In this document: positions 53,880 through 62,736 of the stretch, piece by piece
Layout: each line of letters opens with the position of its first letter
How positions within the stretch are numbered: the stretch's first letter is position 1
Origin: Marinobacterium nitratireducens
GTDB lineage: Bacteria; Pseudomonadota; Gammaproteobacteria; Pseudomonadales; Balneatricaceae
Assembly: GCF_014645375.1 (NCBI RefSeq)
Contig: NZ_BMLT01000002.1
Span: forward strand, 372,001-436,000
Direction: 5' to 3'
Length of the DNA stretch: 64,000 nucleotides
Program-made: the position numbers and the translations under genes
The notes under the pieces: generated by a model
Seen by the model: only the letters and a program-made list of their open reading frames with translations
The model's database searches: none
Told to the model about the DNA's origin: nothing

Positions 53880-54637
53880 TGCGTGCCTGCTGGCTGCTGT
53901 TGCTGCTGGCGCTGCCCGTCTGTGCGACCGAGCGCTGGCAGCAGCCTCAGCAGCTGGCGCGAATCTTCGAGGACGTGGCGCTGTCGGTCGAGCATGGCGA
54001 GGGCAGGCGCGAGATTCGCAAATGGCAGCAGCCGGTGCGGGTCTGGATCGACCATGTCGTCGGCGACCGGGCGTTGCACGAGCGCCTGACCGATATGCAC
54101 CTGCGTCACCTTGCCGCCATCACCGGCCTCGATATCGCACGGGTCGGTTCCCGCGAGCAGGCCAATCTGGTGCTGGTGTTCACCCACAGCGGGCGCTGGG
54201 CCGGCGATATTGCCAGGGAGTTCGGCGCCGGCGCTTTACGTCACCTTCACGGCGCCGTCTGCATGGGAGGCCTGCGCAGCGAGGGCGGCCTCATCCTTGG
54301 CGCAGCTGCCGTGATTCCAGTCGACCAGGCCCGGATGCACGGCAAGCTGGTCGCCTGCATTGTCGAGGAGCTGACGCAGGTGCTGGGCCTCGGAAACGAC
54401 TCCGAGCTCGCTTACCCGTCGGTCTTCAACGACCGCACCCCCGATGACCTGCTGACCGATCTGGACTGCAGCCTGCTGCGCATTCTGTATCACCCCGGGG
54501 TCAGGCCCGGGCTGGATCCGGCTGAGCTGGCGCAGGTTCTGCCCGGCGTGATCGACGATTTGCGCCGCCATGATCTCTATGCACGGGCGCTGGCCGACGC
54601 GCGCGGGGCGGAGCTGCGTCGTTTGATTGCGCCGTGA
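53879..54637 (+). CDS. Exported DUF2927-like protein
   Basis: A 252-residue protein with a signal peptide (MRACWLLLLLALPVCATE). The C-terminal half has CIVEELTQVLGLGNDSELAY and PSVFNDRTPDDLLTDLDCSL, the DUF2927 signature. EELTQ resembles a decayed HExxH zinc motif, so it may be a metallopeptidase relative that lost its metal or uses other ligands. The gene is coupled to the FAH gene by TGATG, suggesting one transcript; a functional link is not apparent. Confidence 0.82.
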   Translation: MRACWLLLLLALPVCATERWQQPQQLARIFEDVALSVEHGEGRREIRKWQQPVRVWIDHVVGDRALHERLTDMHLRHLAAITGLDIARVGSREQANLVLVFTHSGRWAGDIAREFGAGALRHLHGAVCMGGLRSEGGLILGAAAVIPVDQARMHGKLVACIVEELTQVLGLGNDSELAYPSVFNDRTPDDLLTDLDCSLLRILYHPGVRPGLDPAELAQVLPGVIDDLRRHDLYARALADARGAELRRLIAP

Positions 54638-54686
54638 CCGCTGCCGGTTCTCGTATAGACTGAAGACATCACCGCAGAGATCTCAA

Positions 54687-54698
54687 GGGGGGGGGGGG
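54687..54698 (+). repeat. Run of twelve G in a ribosome-binding region
   Basis: AAGGGGGGGGGGGGCATG: twelve G's directly before the ATG of the SDR gene, one base from the start codon. It replaces a normal Shine-Dalgarno. Length changes by slippage would alter the spacing. Confidence 0.9.
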
Positions 54699-54699
54699 C

Positions 54700-55443
54700 A
54701 TGGCAACTGCACTGGTGGTTGGCGCGACCCGGGGTATCGGCCTGGGCTTCGTCAGGGCGCTGTTGCAGCGCGACTGGAATGTCTATGCCAGCTACCGTCA
54801 GCCGGACAGCCTCGGCGCTCTGGACGAGCTGGCTGCAGGCCATCCCGGCCAGCTGCACCGGGTGATGCTGGATCTGACCGACGAGGCGGGCGTAGCCGCC
54901 GCGGTGGCGAAGATGGAAGCGCAGCTGCTGGAGCCGCTGGAACTGGCGGTCTGCTGCGTCGGTGTACTGCATCAGGGCGAGCAGGGGCCGGAGAAGAGCC
55001 TGTCGCAGCTTTCGGGAGACTGGTTTGGACACTCGATGTCGGTCAATGCGCTGGGTCCGCTGTTACTGCTAAAGCACCTGCACCCGTTGCTGGTGCATCA
55101 CACTTCGAGCCAGTTCGCCGTGATCTCGGCGCGGGTCGGCAGCATCGCCGAAAACGAGCTCGGCGGCTGGTACAGCTATCGGGCTTCGAAGGCTGCGCTC
55201 AATATGCTGATGAAAACCGCGTCGATCGAGATGCGCCGTCGCTTTCCCCATTTGCAGTTGCTGTGCCTGCATCCGGGCACCACTGCCACCGAGCTGTCGG
55301 CGCCGTTCAGCAAAAGAGTGGCGCCGGAGAAACTGTTCAGCGTCGAACGCACGGTGCGCCAGTTGCTGCAGGTGCTGGAAGAAAACCGTGGCGGTCCCAG
55401 CGGGCGCTTCCTCAGTTGGGATGGCTCCGAACTGCCCTGGTGA
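54700..55443 (+). CDS. Short-chain dehydrogenase/reductase
   Basis: A 247-residue Rossmann-fold oxidoreductase. The cofactor motif is VGATRGIGLGF, the active site is YRASKAALN (Tyr, Lys) with the upstream Ser in AVISARVGSI, and SWDGSELPW is at the C-terminus as in C-factor/CsgA-like SDRs. Substrate and cofactor (NADP likely from the basic residue after the motif) are inferred. Its translation start lies right after a G12 tract. Confidence 0.9.
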   Translation: MATALVVGATRGIGLGFVRALLQRDWNVYASYRQPDSLGALDELAAGHPGQLHRVMLDLTDEAGVAAAVAKMEAQLLEPLELAVCCVGVLHQGEQGPEKSLSQLSGDWFGHSMSVNALGPLLLLKHLHPLLVHHTSSQFAVISARVGSIAENELGGWYSYRASKAALNMLMKTASIEMRRRFPHLQLLCLHPGTTATELSAPFSKRVAPEKLFSVERTVRQLLQVLEENRGGPSGRFLSWDGSELPW

Positions 55444-55445
55444 GT

Positions 55446-55680
55446 GTCGGCGTAGGAGCTCGCTCCGCGAGCGAAGAGCGGTATTGCGCCCGCCGCTCTA
55501 CCAACCGACGCCAATCGATCTGTACTGCAATCGATATTGCGGGTTCCCTGAAAACCGCTCCTGCGTTTACAGGATTTCCACCGTCCCTGGCGGTTTCGCG
55601 ATGCCCTTGGTCCGGTGCCGGTCTTGAAGCCGCTGCGATGCATCGCTCTACCCACCCTCCGGTCCGTGGTTTCGGGACGG
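55446..55680 (-). repeat. Composite intergenic element, reversed, with a REP end
   Basis: Plus-strand order: REP palindrome GTAGGAGCTCGCTCCGCG (55452), module C (ATCGATC 55514-55520 with ATCGAT at 55530-55535), module B (GGGTTCCCTGAAAACCGC... to about 55608, then GGTTTCGCGATGCCC), module A (GATGCATCGCTCTACCCACC at 55638). It lies between convergent SDR and cytochrome genes. It is followed by a 7-bp array. Confidence 0.75.
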
Positions 55681-55706
55681 TTGTGCGGCGGCCTTTGCCC
55701 GTAACA

Positions 55707-55762
55707 TGTCACCCGTCACCCGTCACCCGTCACCCGTCACCCGTCACCCGTCACCCGTCACG
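55707..55762 (+). repeat. 7-bp tandem array, CGTCACC units
   Basis: Eight units of CGTCACC (first with T, last with G), the reverse complement of the GGTGACG array at 36048-36103. CCTCAC follows and leads into the stop codon of the cytochrome gene at 55765. Confidence 0.95.
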
Positions 55763-55764
55763 CC

Positions 55765-57642
55765 TCACAGCGTCTTCAAATACTCAATCAGCGCCATCCG
55801 GTTGGCTTCGCTCAGCGCCGGGCCTATAACGCCGGGGCCCTCGTCGTCGTCGAACTCGTGGCCGCTGTTGTGGTTGCCGGGCAGCGAGGTGTCGATCCGG
55901 GTCAGCCCGGTGCCCTTGCCGCTGCGATAGCCGACGCGGACCGGGTCGAATTCGCGATTGCCGAGATAGAAGCTGTCCGGCCGTTCGTCCGCCGGTGACA
56001 GCAGTGCGTAGAGGTCCGGTACCGAGCCGTTGTGGAGGAAGGGGGCGGTTGCCCAGATACCGTTGAGCGGTCGGGCCTTGTAGCCGCCGGGCGCCTGCAG
56101 GCAGTTGGGGCGCTCGCCGTTCATTCTGCGCTGCTCGGCCTCGCCGATGCCGTGCTGACGATACCAGTAGGCGGTGGTTTCCTGCACCACTGCTCCGAGG
56201 GAAAAGGCGAAGGAGGCGTCTTCGGCTTCGGTAACCCGCAGCGGCTCGCAATCGCGGCCGGCATAGACTTCGGTGTCGATGCCCAGTCCCCGGGTATCCA
56301 CCTTGCGATCGGCGAGCACCCGGGACTGTGCAGGATCGGTGCCGATGTCATCGGCGGGTATGATCTTGAGTCGCAGCAGACGCTCGCCGGCATCGTTCTC
56401 GACGGACCAGTACTTTTCGCTCCAGAATGCAGGGTCGCTGGTGGCCGGCAGGTGGCAGCCCTGACAGAGCTCCCCGTAGAGCGCCTGGCCCTTCGCGGCC
56501 TGCTCCCGGTCGATGGCGCCGAGGATCTGTTCCGGCCATTTCGGCGCCTGCAGGCCGGTAAAGGCACGGGCCTGGAACGGCGGTACTGAGCCTGCCAGCA
56601 TCTGCTCTATGCGGTATAGGGCATCGACCCTGACGGTGGAGTCGAAGTGCCGTTCCCCCGGCTCCAGATTGACCAGCGCCGCGACGCCGAGCGCCTCTCC
56701 GGCGTTGCGCACCATCGGCTGCATGATGGAGCCGTCGTACTGCACCCACTCGAACCAGGAGGACGACCAGATGTGCGGGTAGTTCACCGGTGCATCGGGC
56801 GTGACGAAGTTGGACGGCCGGTTGGCGTCCAGCGCGAAGACCTGGTTGCCGATACGGTTGAGGGCGTCGAGTCGCGCGAAGCCCTCGATGTTCTTCAGGC
56901 TGGCCTTGAGGCCCTTGGCAATATCCTTGAGCGTGCGGCTTTCGCCGCTGCGATCGAGCTCGGCGACGATCTCGCGTTGCTCCTCGGCTTCGATGCTGCT
57001 GAGCTGCAGGTCGATCAGCTCCATCAGGTTGGTCGAAAAGGCCTTTTTCAGTGCCTTGCGGTTGGCTTTGGTATTCTGCTCGCCGAGGACTCGGGCCGCG
57101 AACCGGTTGAAACGCACATCGCTGTATCGGGTCTCGAACATCGCCAGGAACAGCACTATGGTGAACTCGGTGATGTCGGTGACCGCAGGGCCGCCGTCGT
57201 AGCGGATCGAGGTGCCCTGGTAGGTCATCTGGCCGGTGTGGCAGGCGGCGCAGGTGAAGCCGATGGCGTTGTACTGACGGCCATCGACGGGGCTGGTGAC
57301 GTTATAGTCGACGGCGAAGCCCACCGGCAGGCCGCTCTGGTTGAAGCGGTTGATCTTCCCGGGAATGAAGCCCAGCCGCGCCAGGTAATCCGGCGACGAC
57401 ACCAGCTCTCCGGCGCCGAACAGGTTGACTCCGGGCTGCTCCAGCGCCATGAACCACTCGAACGGGATCGGCAGCGTTGCGGTGCCCTGGCTGACGTGAT
57501 GGAACCAGTTGCGGGCTTCCCCTTCCCAGTCCTCGCCCTGCTCGAGCCAGACGACCTTGTCGACCGGCTCCGAAGGCGGAAGGTTGCTGCAGGCCGCGAT
57601 AATCATGGCGACGGGAAGGGCAAGAACGATTCGGCGATGCAT
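55765..57642 (-). CDS. Diheme cytochrome c lipoprotein, peroxidase/RoxA-like
   Basis: A 625-residue exported lipoprotein (VAMIIAACSN lipobox). Two haem c motifs are present: CAACH at 131-135 and CQGCH at 393-397. The C-terminal pattern LNGIWATAPFLHNGSVPDLY is shared by diheme peroxidases and RoxA-type dioxygenases. The size and wide haem spacing (about 260 residues) fit the RoxA/LatA rubber-oxygenase-like group better than short CcpA peroxidases, but substrate is unproven. Stop at 55765 follows a repeat array. Confidence 0.83.
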   Translation of the reverse strand: MHRRIVLALPVAMIIAACSNLPPSEPVDKVVWLEQGEDWEGEARNWFHHVSQGTATLPIPFEWFMALEQPGVNLFGAGELVSSPDYLARLGFIPGKINRFNQSGLPVGFAVDYNVTSPVDGRQYNAIGFTCAACHTGQMTYQGTSIRYDGGPAVTDITEFTIVLFLAMFETRYSDVRFNRFAARVLGEQNTKANRKALKKAFSTNLMELIDLQLSSIEAEEQREIVAELDRSGESRTLKDIAKGLKASLKNIEGFARLDALNRIGNQVFALDANRPSNFVTPDAPVNYPHIWSSSWFEWVQYDGSIMQPMVRNAGEALGVAALVNLEPGERHFDSTVRVDALYRIEQMLAGSVPPFQARAFTGLQAPKWPEQILGAIDREQAAKGQALYGELCQGCHLPATSDPAFWSEKYWSVENDAGERLLRLKIIPADDIGTDPAQSRVLADRKVDTRGLGIDTEVYAGRDCEPLRVTEAEDASFAFSLGAVVQETTAYWYRQHGIGEAEQRRMNGERPNCLQAPGGYKARPLNGIWATAPFLHNGSVPDLYALLSPADERPDSFYLGNREFDPVRVGYRSGKGTGLTRIDTSLPGNHNSGHEFDDDEGPGVIGPALSEANRMALIEYLKTL

Positions 57643-57774
57643 GGCAGGTCCCTCTGCTGAGGCCGCCGGGAGTGGCGGGGCCTGGGTCTAAAACAACCGT
57701 TTGGAGTTACAGGAAGTCTAGCAGGCGGTTGCAATTCCGACAGCACCCGCGGTGGTTCCGGGGGACTGGCGGAT

Positions 57775-58614
57775 TCAGCCGGTGAGGCGATTGTCCCGGT
57801 AGTCACGCAGCGCCTGTTCGATTTCCTCGCTGGAGTTCATTACGAAGGGCCCGTACTGAACGATGGGTTCGCCTATGGGGCGCGCCGCCAGCAGCAGTAC
57901 AGCGCTGTCGCTGTCCTTTTCGCCGTCAAGCCGCACCTGATCGCCGTCGCTCAGCGTGCCCAGCTGGCCTGCCGGCACGGGCTCGCCGCCGATATTGACG
58001 GTGCCACGGTAGACGTAGACGAAAGCGCGGTGGCCGGACGGGACCGGGTGCACGATGCCGCGGCCGGCGGGCAGCCGGATATCGACCATCAGCGGGTCGA
58101 CGCTGAGTCCCTGTATCGGTCCCGGGGTGCCGAGCGAGTGACCGGCGATCACGCGGCGCAGCACGCCCTGGTCGTCCAGTGCCTCGGGGATTTCGTCAGG
58201 GGCCAGGTCGCGGTAGCTCGCCGGCTGCATCTTTTGCGCGGCGGGCAGGTTGACCCAGAGCTGGAAGCCCCACATCAGGCCCTCGTCCTGCTGCGGCATC
58301 TCCGAATGGATGATGCCGCGGCCGGCGGTCATCCACTGGGCGCCGCCGGCTTCCAGCAGACCGACGTTGTCGAGGTGGTCGCGATGCTCCATGCGGCCGG
58401 CGAGCATGTAGGTCACGGTTTCGAATCCCCGATGCGGGTGGGCCGGGAAGCCGGCGATGTAGTCGTCGGCGCTGTCGGACTTGAACTCGTCCAGCATCAG
58501 GAAGGGGTCCAGGTGCCTGAGCGCCGGTGTGCCGATAACTCGGTTGAGTCGCACGCCGGCTCCGTCAGATGCCGGCACGCCCTGGATTCGGCGTTCGAGG
58601 GTACGGTCTGTCAT
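57775..58614 (-). CDS. Pirin-family protein (bicupin)
   Basis: A 279-residue iron-binding bicupin. HPHRGFETVTYMLAGRMEH and MTAGRGIIHSEMP carry the metal ligands (three His and one Glu). Pirins vary in role: some act as quercetin dioxygenases, others as redox-sensing regulators. GGGAGA precedes the ATG at 58614. It is divergent from the HemJ-like gene. Confidence 0.93.
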   Translation of the reverse strand: MTDRTLERRIQGVPASDGAGVRLNRVIGTPALRHLDPFLMLDEFKSDSADDYIAGFPAHPHRGFETVTYMLAGRMEHRDHLDNVGLLEAGGAQWMTAGRGIIHSEMPQQDEGLMWGFQLWVNLPAAQKMQPASYRDLAPDEIPEALDDQGVLRRVIAGHSLGTPGPIQGLSVDPLMVDIRLPAGRGIVHPVPSGHRAFVYVYRGTVNIGGEPVPAGQLGTLSDGDQVRLDGEKDSDSAVLLLAARPIGEPIVQYGPFVMNSSEEIEQALRDYRDNRLTG

Positions 58615-58765
58615 CTTTGCTGTCTCCCGTTGTCGCAAGCGGTTCGGTTGACTGTCAGGCTAGCGGGTAGCGGGGCCTCTAAAAAGCGGAATTTCCTGTC
58701 GTCACCATTCAGTTTATCTGCAGGGTTTCAGTATGATGCCTGCATCATTCGCACGGAGACCGGAC

Positions 58766-59179
58766 ATGCTTTGGGTCAAGACCTTTCATATTCTCGCGAT
58801 GACCAGCTGGATGGCGGGCATCTTCTATCTGCCGCGCATTTTCGTGCACTATGTCGAAGGCCGCGAGGCGGGACAGGATGTGGCGCGGCTGGAAATCATG
58901 GCGCGCAAACTTTATGGCTTCATGACCATTATGGCCCTGTTCACACTGGCGCTGGGTCTTTGGCTCTGGCTGGGGTTCGGCTTCAGCGGCGGCTGGCTGC
59001 ATGCCAAGCTGCTGTTCGTGGCGCTGCTCATCGGCTATCACGCCTGGTGTCGCGCCTACCTGAAGCGGCTGCAGGCGGGGCGCCTGGACCGTAGCGGCCG
59101 CTACTTCCGGCTGTTCAATGAACTGCCGCTGCTGATTTTCGTGCCGATTCTGATACTGGTGGTGGTGAAGCCGTTCTGA
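58766..59179 (+). CDS. hemJ: HemJ-like protoporphyrinogen oxidase (membrane)
   Basis: A 137-residue protein with four hydrophobic helices. WVKTFHILAMTSWMAGIFYL then PRIFVHYVEG contains conserved His and Arg residues, and LFNELPLLIFVPILILVVVK is the C-terminal helix of the family. HemJ oxidises protoporphyrinogen IX in haem synthesis in bacteria lacking HemG and HemY. The ATG at 58766 follows GGAG; an upstream frame to 58733 is ignored. Symbol assignment is by family. Confidence 0.82.
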   Translation: MLWVKTFHILAMTSWMAGIFYLPRIFVHYVEGREAGQDVARLEIMARKLYGFMTIMALFTLALGLWLWLGFGFSGGWLHAKLLFVALLIGYHAWCRAYLKRLQAGRLDRSGRYFRLFNELPLLIFVPILILVVVKPF

Positions 59180-59200
59180 TGTTGGGGTGACGCGTTACGC

Positions 59201-59232
59201 GTGACGGGTTACACGTAACCCGTCACTTCTTT
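59201..59232. terminator. Terminator between hemJ and ubiJ
   Basis: GTGACGGGTTA (59201-59211) pairs with TAACCCGTCAC (59216-59226) across CACG, followed by TTCTTTCG. Convergent genes make it bidirectional in use. The arms are made of the same 7-bp words as the tandem arrays (GTGACGG). Confidence 0.8.
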
Positions 59233-59236
59233 CGCC

Positions 59237-59863
59237 TCATTCGCTGTCGAGCCGGTCAAGCACTCGCTGCAGTCGGGCTTCGAGCCGGTCGCTGCGCTGG
59301 CGCAGGTCGTCGACGTCGGCCATGAAGCCTTCCAGTTCAGGGCGCGGCGGCAGCAGGCGCGCTTCTTCCTGCAGGAACTCGCCGAGGTTGTGGCTCAGGC
59401 TGTCGCCCGCCTGCGTCCAGTAGTCGCGCTGCCAGCGCACGAAGCGGGCGGCCTGGTGCGCCGGCAGGTCGCCGATCAGTTCGGCCAGCAGGCCCTCCCA
59501 GTCGATATCGGCGTCGGCCAGTATCTCCTGCAGCCGCATCGCAAGGGCGCTGTCGCCGCTGATGGCGACACCCTTGCCGAACAGGGCTTCGGCCTTGTCG
59601 TCGCCGCTGATCAGGCGCAGCAGCGCGCTGGCGCTGCCGGACAGGCGCGCGTCCGGCTCGGCGCCATAGTGCTGTTGCAGCTGCAGGCCCTCAGGGTTCG
59701 GCACCACATAGAGCGTCAGCGTTGGCGAGGTGATCTCCACTGCCAGAACGCGGCCGGCCAGTTTGCCCAGTTCGCGCAGGGTCACCGGGTCGCGCTGCAG
59801 CAGTGCGTTGACGCTCGGTTCGAGCAGTGTCAGCAGGGTGGCGCTTAGCATGGGCAATGGCAT
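59237..59863 (-). CDS. ubiJ: Ubiquinone biosynthesis accessory factor UbiJ (SCP2 domain)
   Basis: A 208-residue lipid-binding protein. An SCP2-like domain covers about 20-120 (GRVLAVEITSPTLTLYVVP, DARLSGSASALLRLISG) and a helical C-terminal tail (ELEGFMADVDDLRQRSDRLE) follows. UbiJ scaffolds the Ubi biosynthetic complex with UbiK. It lies directly after ubiE in transcript order; the usual ubiB partner is not seen downstream in this window, where hemJ occupies the position. Confidence 0.9.
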   Translation of the reverse strand: MPLPMLSATLLTLLEPSVNALLQRDPVTLRELGKLAGRVLAVEITSPTLTLYVVPNPEGLQLQQHYGAEPDARLSGSASALLRLISGDDKAEALFGKGVAISGDSALAMRLQEILADADIDWEGLLAELIGDLPAHQAARFVRWQRDYWTQAGDSLSHNLGEFLQEEARLLPPRPELEGFMADVDDLRQRSDRLEARLQRVLDRLDSE

Positions 59864-59871
59864 GGGGCTAT

Positions 59872-59943
59872 CTCCGGGCTCAGGGCTAACGACAGGCTCA
59901 GGGCTGTCTCCGGGCTCAAGGCTGTCTCCGGTCTCAGGGCTTG
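59872..59943 (-). repeat. Four 18-bp direct repeats between ubiE and ubiJ
   Basis: Four units from 59872 (CTCCGGGCTCAGGGCTAA, CGACAGGCTCAGGGCTGT, CTCCGGGCTCAAGGCTGT, CTCCGGTCTCAGGGCTTG), each made of two 9-bp halves. On the minus strand they read GGAGACAGCCC, a Shine-Dalgarno-like word. The array overlaps the ubiE stop. Confidence 0.8.
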
Positions 59944-60692
59944 ATACCGGTATGCAATGCGACGATGCCGCCGGTGAGGTTCTGATACTTGCAGTTTACC
60001 AGACCGGCGGTCTCCATCATCTGCTTGAGGGTTTCCTGATCAGGATGCATGCGGATCGACTCGGCCAGGTAGCGGTAGCTTTCGGCATCGTTGGCGATGA
60101 TCCTGCCCATCTGGGGAAGAATATTGAACGAGTAAAAATCGTAGAGTTTCGTCAGCGCCGGATTGTCGGTTTTCGAGAACTCGAGCACCATGACCTTGCC
60201 GCCGGGCTTCAGGACGCGGGTCATGGAACGCAGCGCGGCGTCCTTGTCGGTGACGTTGCGCAGGCCAAAGGCGATGGTAATGACGTCGAAGTGGTTGTCC
60301 GGGAACGGCAGGCATTCGGCGTTGGCCTGGACGAACTCGATGTTGCCGGTGGCGCCGTGGTCGAGCAGCTTGTCGCGACCGACCTTGAGCATGGAGTCGT
60401 TGATATCCGCCAGCACCACTTCGCCTTCGGGACCGACCAGCCGCGAAAAGCGCAGGGTCAGGTCGCCGGTGCCGCCGGCGATGTCGAGCACACGGTGACC
60501 GCGCCGCACGCCGCTCTGCTCGATGGTAAGACGTTTCCAGAGCCGGTGGATGCCGCCGGACATCAGATCGTTCATGATGTCGTATTTGGCGGCAACCGAG
60601 TGAAAGACATCGGCGACGCGACGCGCCTTGTCCTCGACCGGAACTTCCTGGTAGCCGAAATGGGTGGTGCTGTCGTGCTTCTGGTCGCTCAT
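59934..60692 (-). CDS. ubiE: Ubiquinone/menaquinone C-methyltransferase
   Basis: A 252-residue SAM-dependent methyltransferase of ubiquinone synthesis. SAM motif [15 protein letters not shown] and the family blocks [20 protein letters not shown] and LEFSKTDNP are present. The ATG at 60692 gives the length of E. coli UbiE (251); the open frame runs upstream to 60746. AGGCGAG precedes it. Confidence 0.96.
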   Translation of the reverse strand: MSDQKHDSTTHFGYQEVPVEDKARRVADVFHSVAAKYDIMNDLMSGGIHRLWKRLTIEQSGVRRGHRVLDIAGGTGDLTLRFSRLVGPEGEVVLADINDSMLKVGRDKLLDHGATGNIEFVQANAECLPFPDNHFDVITIAFGLRNVTDKDAALRSMTRVLKPGGKVMVLEFSKTDNPALTKLYDFYSFNILPQMGRIIANDAESYRYLAESIRMHPDQETLKQMMETAGLVNCKYQNLTGGIVALHTGIKP

Positions 60693-60781
60693 GCTCGCCT
60701 GTCGCTGCTGAAGGTGTTTGTCTGCATTGTACCGCGCAATGACCAACGTTTCAGGACATCAGCCGGTATGAAAATTTCGAA

Positions 60782-61159
60782 TCAGCCCCGGGCGATCATA
60801 CCGCCGTCGCGGGACGCGCCGGCTTGTTCGAGCCGTTGCAGGTACTCCTGCCAGTAACGGTCATGGTCATGGGAGAGATCATAGAGATATTCCCAGGTAT
60901 AGAGCCCGCTGTCGTGGCCGTCGTCGAAAACGATCTTGAGCGCATAGTTGCCCGCCGGTACGACCTGTTTGATGCCAACCAGCTTTTTGCCGGTTTGCAG
61001 CACGCTCTGGCCGATGCCGTGCCCGCGAACCTCCGCCGATGGCGAGTGGACCCGCAGGAACTCGGCGGTCAGCTCGAAGCTGCCGTCGGGGTAGACCAGC
61101 TCCAGCGTGCGCGACTTCAGATGCAGCTTTATATCGGAGGGAAGGGGAGTGGACTTCAT
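60782..61159 (-). CDS. DUF971 protein
   Basis: A 125-residue protein with the domain found at the N-terminus of gamma-butyrobetaine hydroxylases and in stand-alone proteins linked to Fe-S metabolism. IKLHLKSRTLELVYPDGS, LRVHSPSAEVRGHG and FDDGHDSGLYTWEYLYDL are its signature. No oxygenase domain is attached. Its position between hslU and ubiE is conserved in pseudomonads. Function unknown. Confidence 0.88.
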   Translation of the reverse strand: MKSTPLPSDIKLHLKSRTLELVYPDGSFELTAEFLRVHSPSAEVRGHGIGQSVLQTGKKLVGIKQVVPAGNYALKIVFDDGHDSGLYTWEYLYDLSHDHDRYWQEYLQRLEQAGASRDGGMIARG

Positions 61160-61204
61160 GTTGTTCTTCCAGGCGTAGTGGATGGATTATCGGCAAGCTG
61201 CAGG

Positions 61205-61378
61205 CGAGACCGGAGGGTGGGTAGAGGGATGCATGGGCACGCGCCTGAAGCCGGCCGTGCGACCCGGGCATCACGAACCCCGCCGTATCGATCGCAGTAC
61301 AGATCGATGGGTGTCGGTCGGCACCATTTCTGTTGGGTTTCGGCCCTGCGGGCCTCCACCCAACCTATGATCGCTGCT
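61205..61378 (+). repeat. Composite intergenic element (modules A, short B, C, D)
   Basis: Module A (GGAGGGTGGGTAGAGGGATG at 61211), short B (GGGCATCACGAACCCCGCC), module C (ATCGATC 61287-61293 with GATCGAT 61302-61308), linker GTCGGTCGGCACC, module D (GTTGGGTTTCGG, CCTGCGGG, CCACCCAAC, 61330-61362). It occupies the gap between DUF971 and hslU and ends 10 bases from the hslU stop. No 7-bp array. Confidence 0.75.
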
Positions 61379-61379
61379 C

Positions 61380-62714
61380 CTACAGAATATAGTGACTCAG
61401 GTCCTGGTCCTGGCTGAGATCGCCGAGGTATTTGTCGACGTAGGCGGCGTCGATCACCAGAGCCTGGCCACTGAGATCCGAGGCGCCGTAGGACAGCTCC
61501 TCGAGCAGGCGTTCCATCATGGTGTGCAGGCGGCGGGCGCCGATGTTTTCGGTCTGCTCGTTGACCTGAAAAGCCAGTTCGGCGATGCGGGCGATGGCAT
61601 CGTCGGCGAATTCGACCTCGACACCCTCGGTTTTCATCAGTGCCCGGTACTGTTCGGTAAGGCTGGCGTTCGGTTCGGTCAGGATACGGCGGAAGTCATC
61701 CGGCGTCAGGGCGTTGAGCTCGACACGGATCGGCAGCCGGCCCTGCAGTTCCGGGATCAGGTCGGACGGGCGTGCCAGGTGAAAGGCCCCCGAGGCGATG
61801 AAAAGAATGTGGTCTGTCTTGACCATGCCGTACTTGGTACTGACGGTGCAGCCCTCGATCAGCGGCAGCAGGTCGCGCTGTACCCCTTCGCGGGACACGT
61901 CGCCGCCGGTGTTCTCGGTGCGCTTGCAGACCTTGTCGATCTCGTCGAGGAAGACAATGCCGTTCTGTTCCACCAGTTCGACGGCATTCTGCTTGATCTC
62001 GTCGTCCTTGATCAGGTTCGCCGCCTCTTCGTCGGTCAGCAGCTTGAAGGCTTCGCTTACCTTGATGCGCCGGCTCTGCTTGCGACCGCCGCCACCGAGG
62101 TTGGCGAACATGTTCTGCAGCTGGCTGGTCATCTCCTCCATCCCCGGCGGCGACATGATCTCGACGCCGGCCCGCGGCTGTGAGACCTCGATGTCGACTT
62201 CCTTGTCGTCGAGCTGATGCTCGCGCAGTTTCTTGCGGAAGATCTGACGGGTCGCGCTGTCGGTGCGGCTGGGCTGGCTGTCGAAGGAGTCCCCCCGGGC
62301 CGGTGTCAGCAGAGCGTCAAGGATGCGCTCCTCGGCGGCCTCTTCGGCGCGGAAACGCACTTTTTCCATCTCCTGCTCGCGCACCATCTTGATCGCCATG
62401 TCCACCAGGTCGCGGACGATGGTCTCGACATCGCGGCCGACATAGCCGACCTCGGTGAACTTGGTCGCTTCGACCTTGATGAAGGGGGCGTTGGCGAGTT
62501 TCGCCAGGCGGCGGGCGATTTCGGTCTTGCCGACGCCGGTCGGACCGATCATCAGAATATTCTTCGGTGATACTTCGGCGCGCAGCTCTTCGTTGAGTTG
62601 CATGCGACGCCAGCGGTTGCGCAGTGCCACCGCCACCGAGCGCTTGGCGGCGTCCTGGCCGACGATATGGCGGTCCAGCTCGTGGACGATTTCACGCGGT
62701 GTCATGTTGGACAT
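61380..62714 (-). CDS. hslU: HslU, ATPase of the HslVU protease
   Basis: A 444-residue AAA+ unfoldase forming hexamers that feed proteins to HslV. Walker A GPTGVGKT, the GYVGRD pore loop, Walker B VFLDEID, the intermediate (I) domain about 100-240, and the C-terminal LSHYIL tail that activates HslV are visible. Heat-shock inducible in relatives. GAGGAGAAAGAG precedes the ATG at 62714. It follows hslV by 22 bp. Confidence 0.97.
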   Translation of the reverse strand: MSNMTPREIVHELDRHIVGQDAAKRSVAVALRNRWRRMQLNEELRAEVSPKNILMIGPTGVGKTEIARRLAKLANAPFIKVEATKFTEVGYVGRDVETIVRDLVDMAIKMVREQEMEKVRFRAEEAAEERILDALLTPARGDSFDSQPSRTDSATRQIFRKKLREHQLDDKEVDIEVSQPRAGVEIMSPPGMEEMTSQLQNMFANLGGGGRKQSRRIKVSEAFKLLTDEEAANLIKDDEIKQNAVELVEQNGIVFLDEIDKVCKRTENTGGDVSREGVQRDLLPLIEGCTVSTKYGMVKTDHILFIASGAFHLARPSDLIPELQGRLPIRVELNALTPDDFRRILTEPNASLTEQYRALMKTEGVEVEFADDAIARIAELAFQVNEQTENIGARRLHTMMERLLEELSYGASDLSGQALVIDAAYVDKYLGDLSQDQDLSHYIL

Positions 62715-62736
62715 CTCTTTCTCCTCGGGCCGCCGC

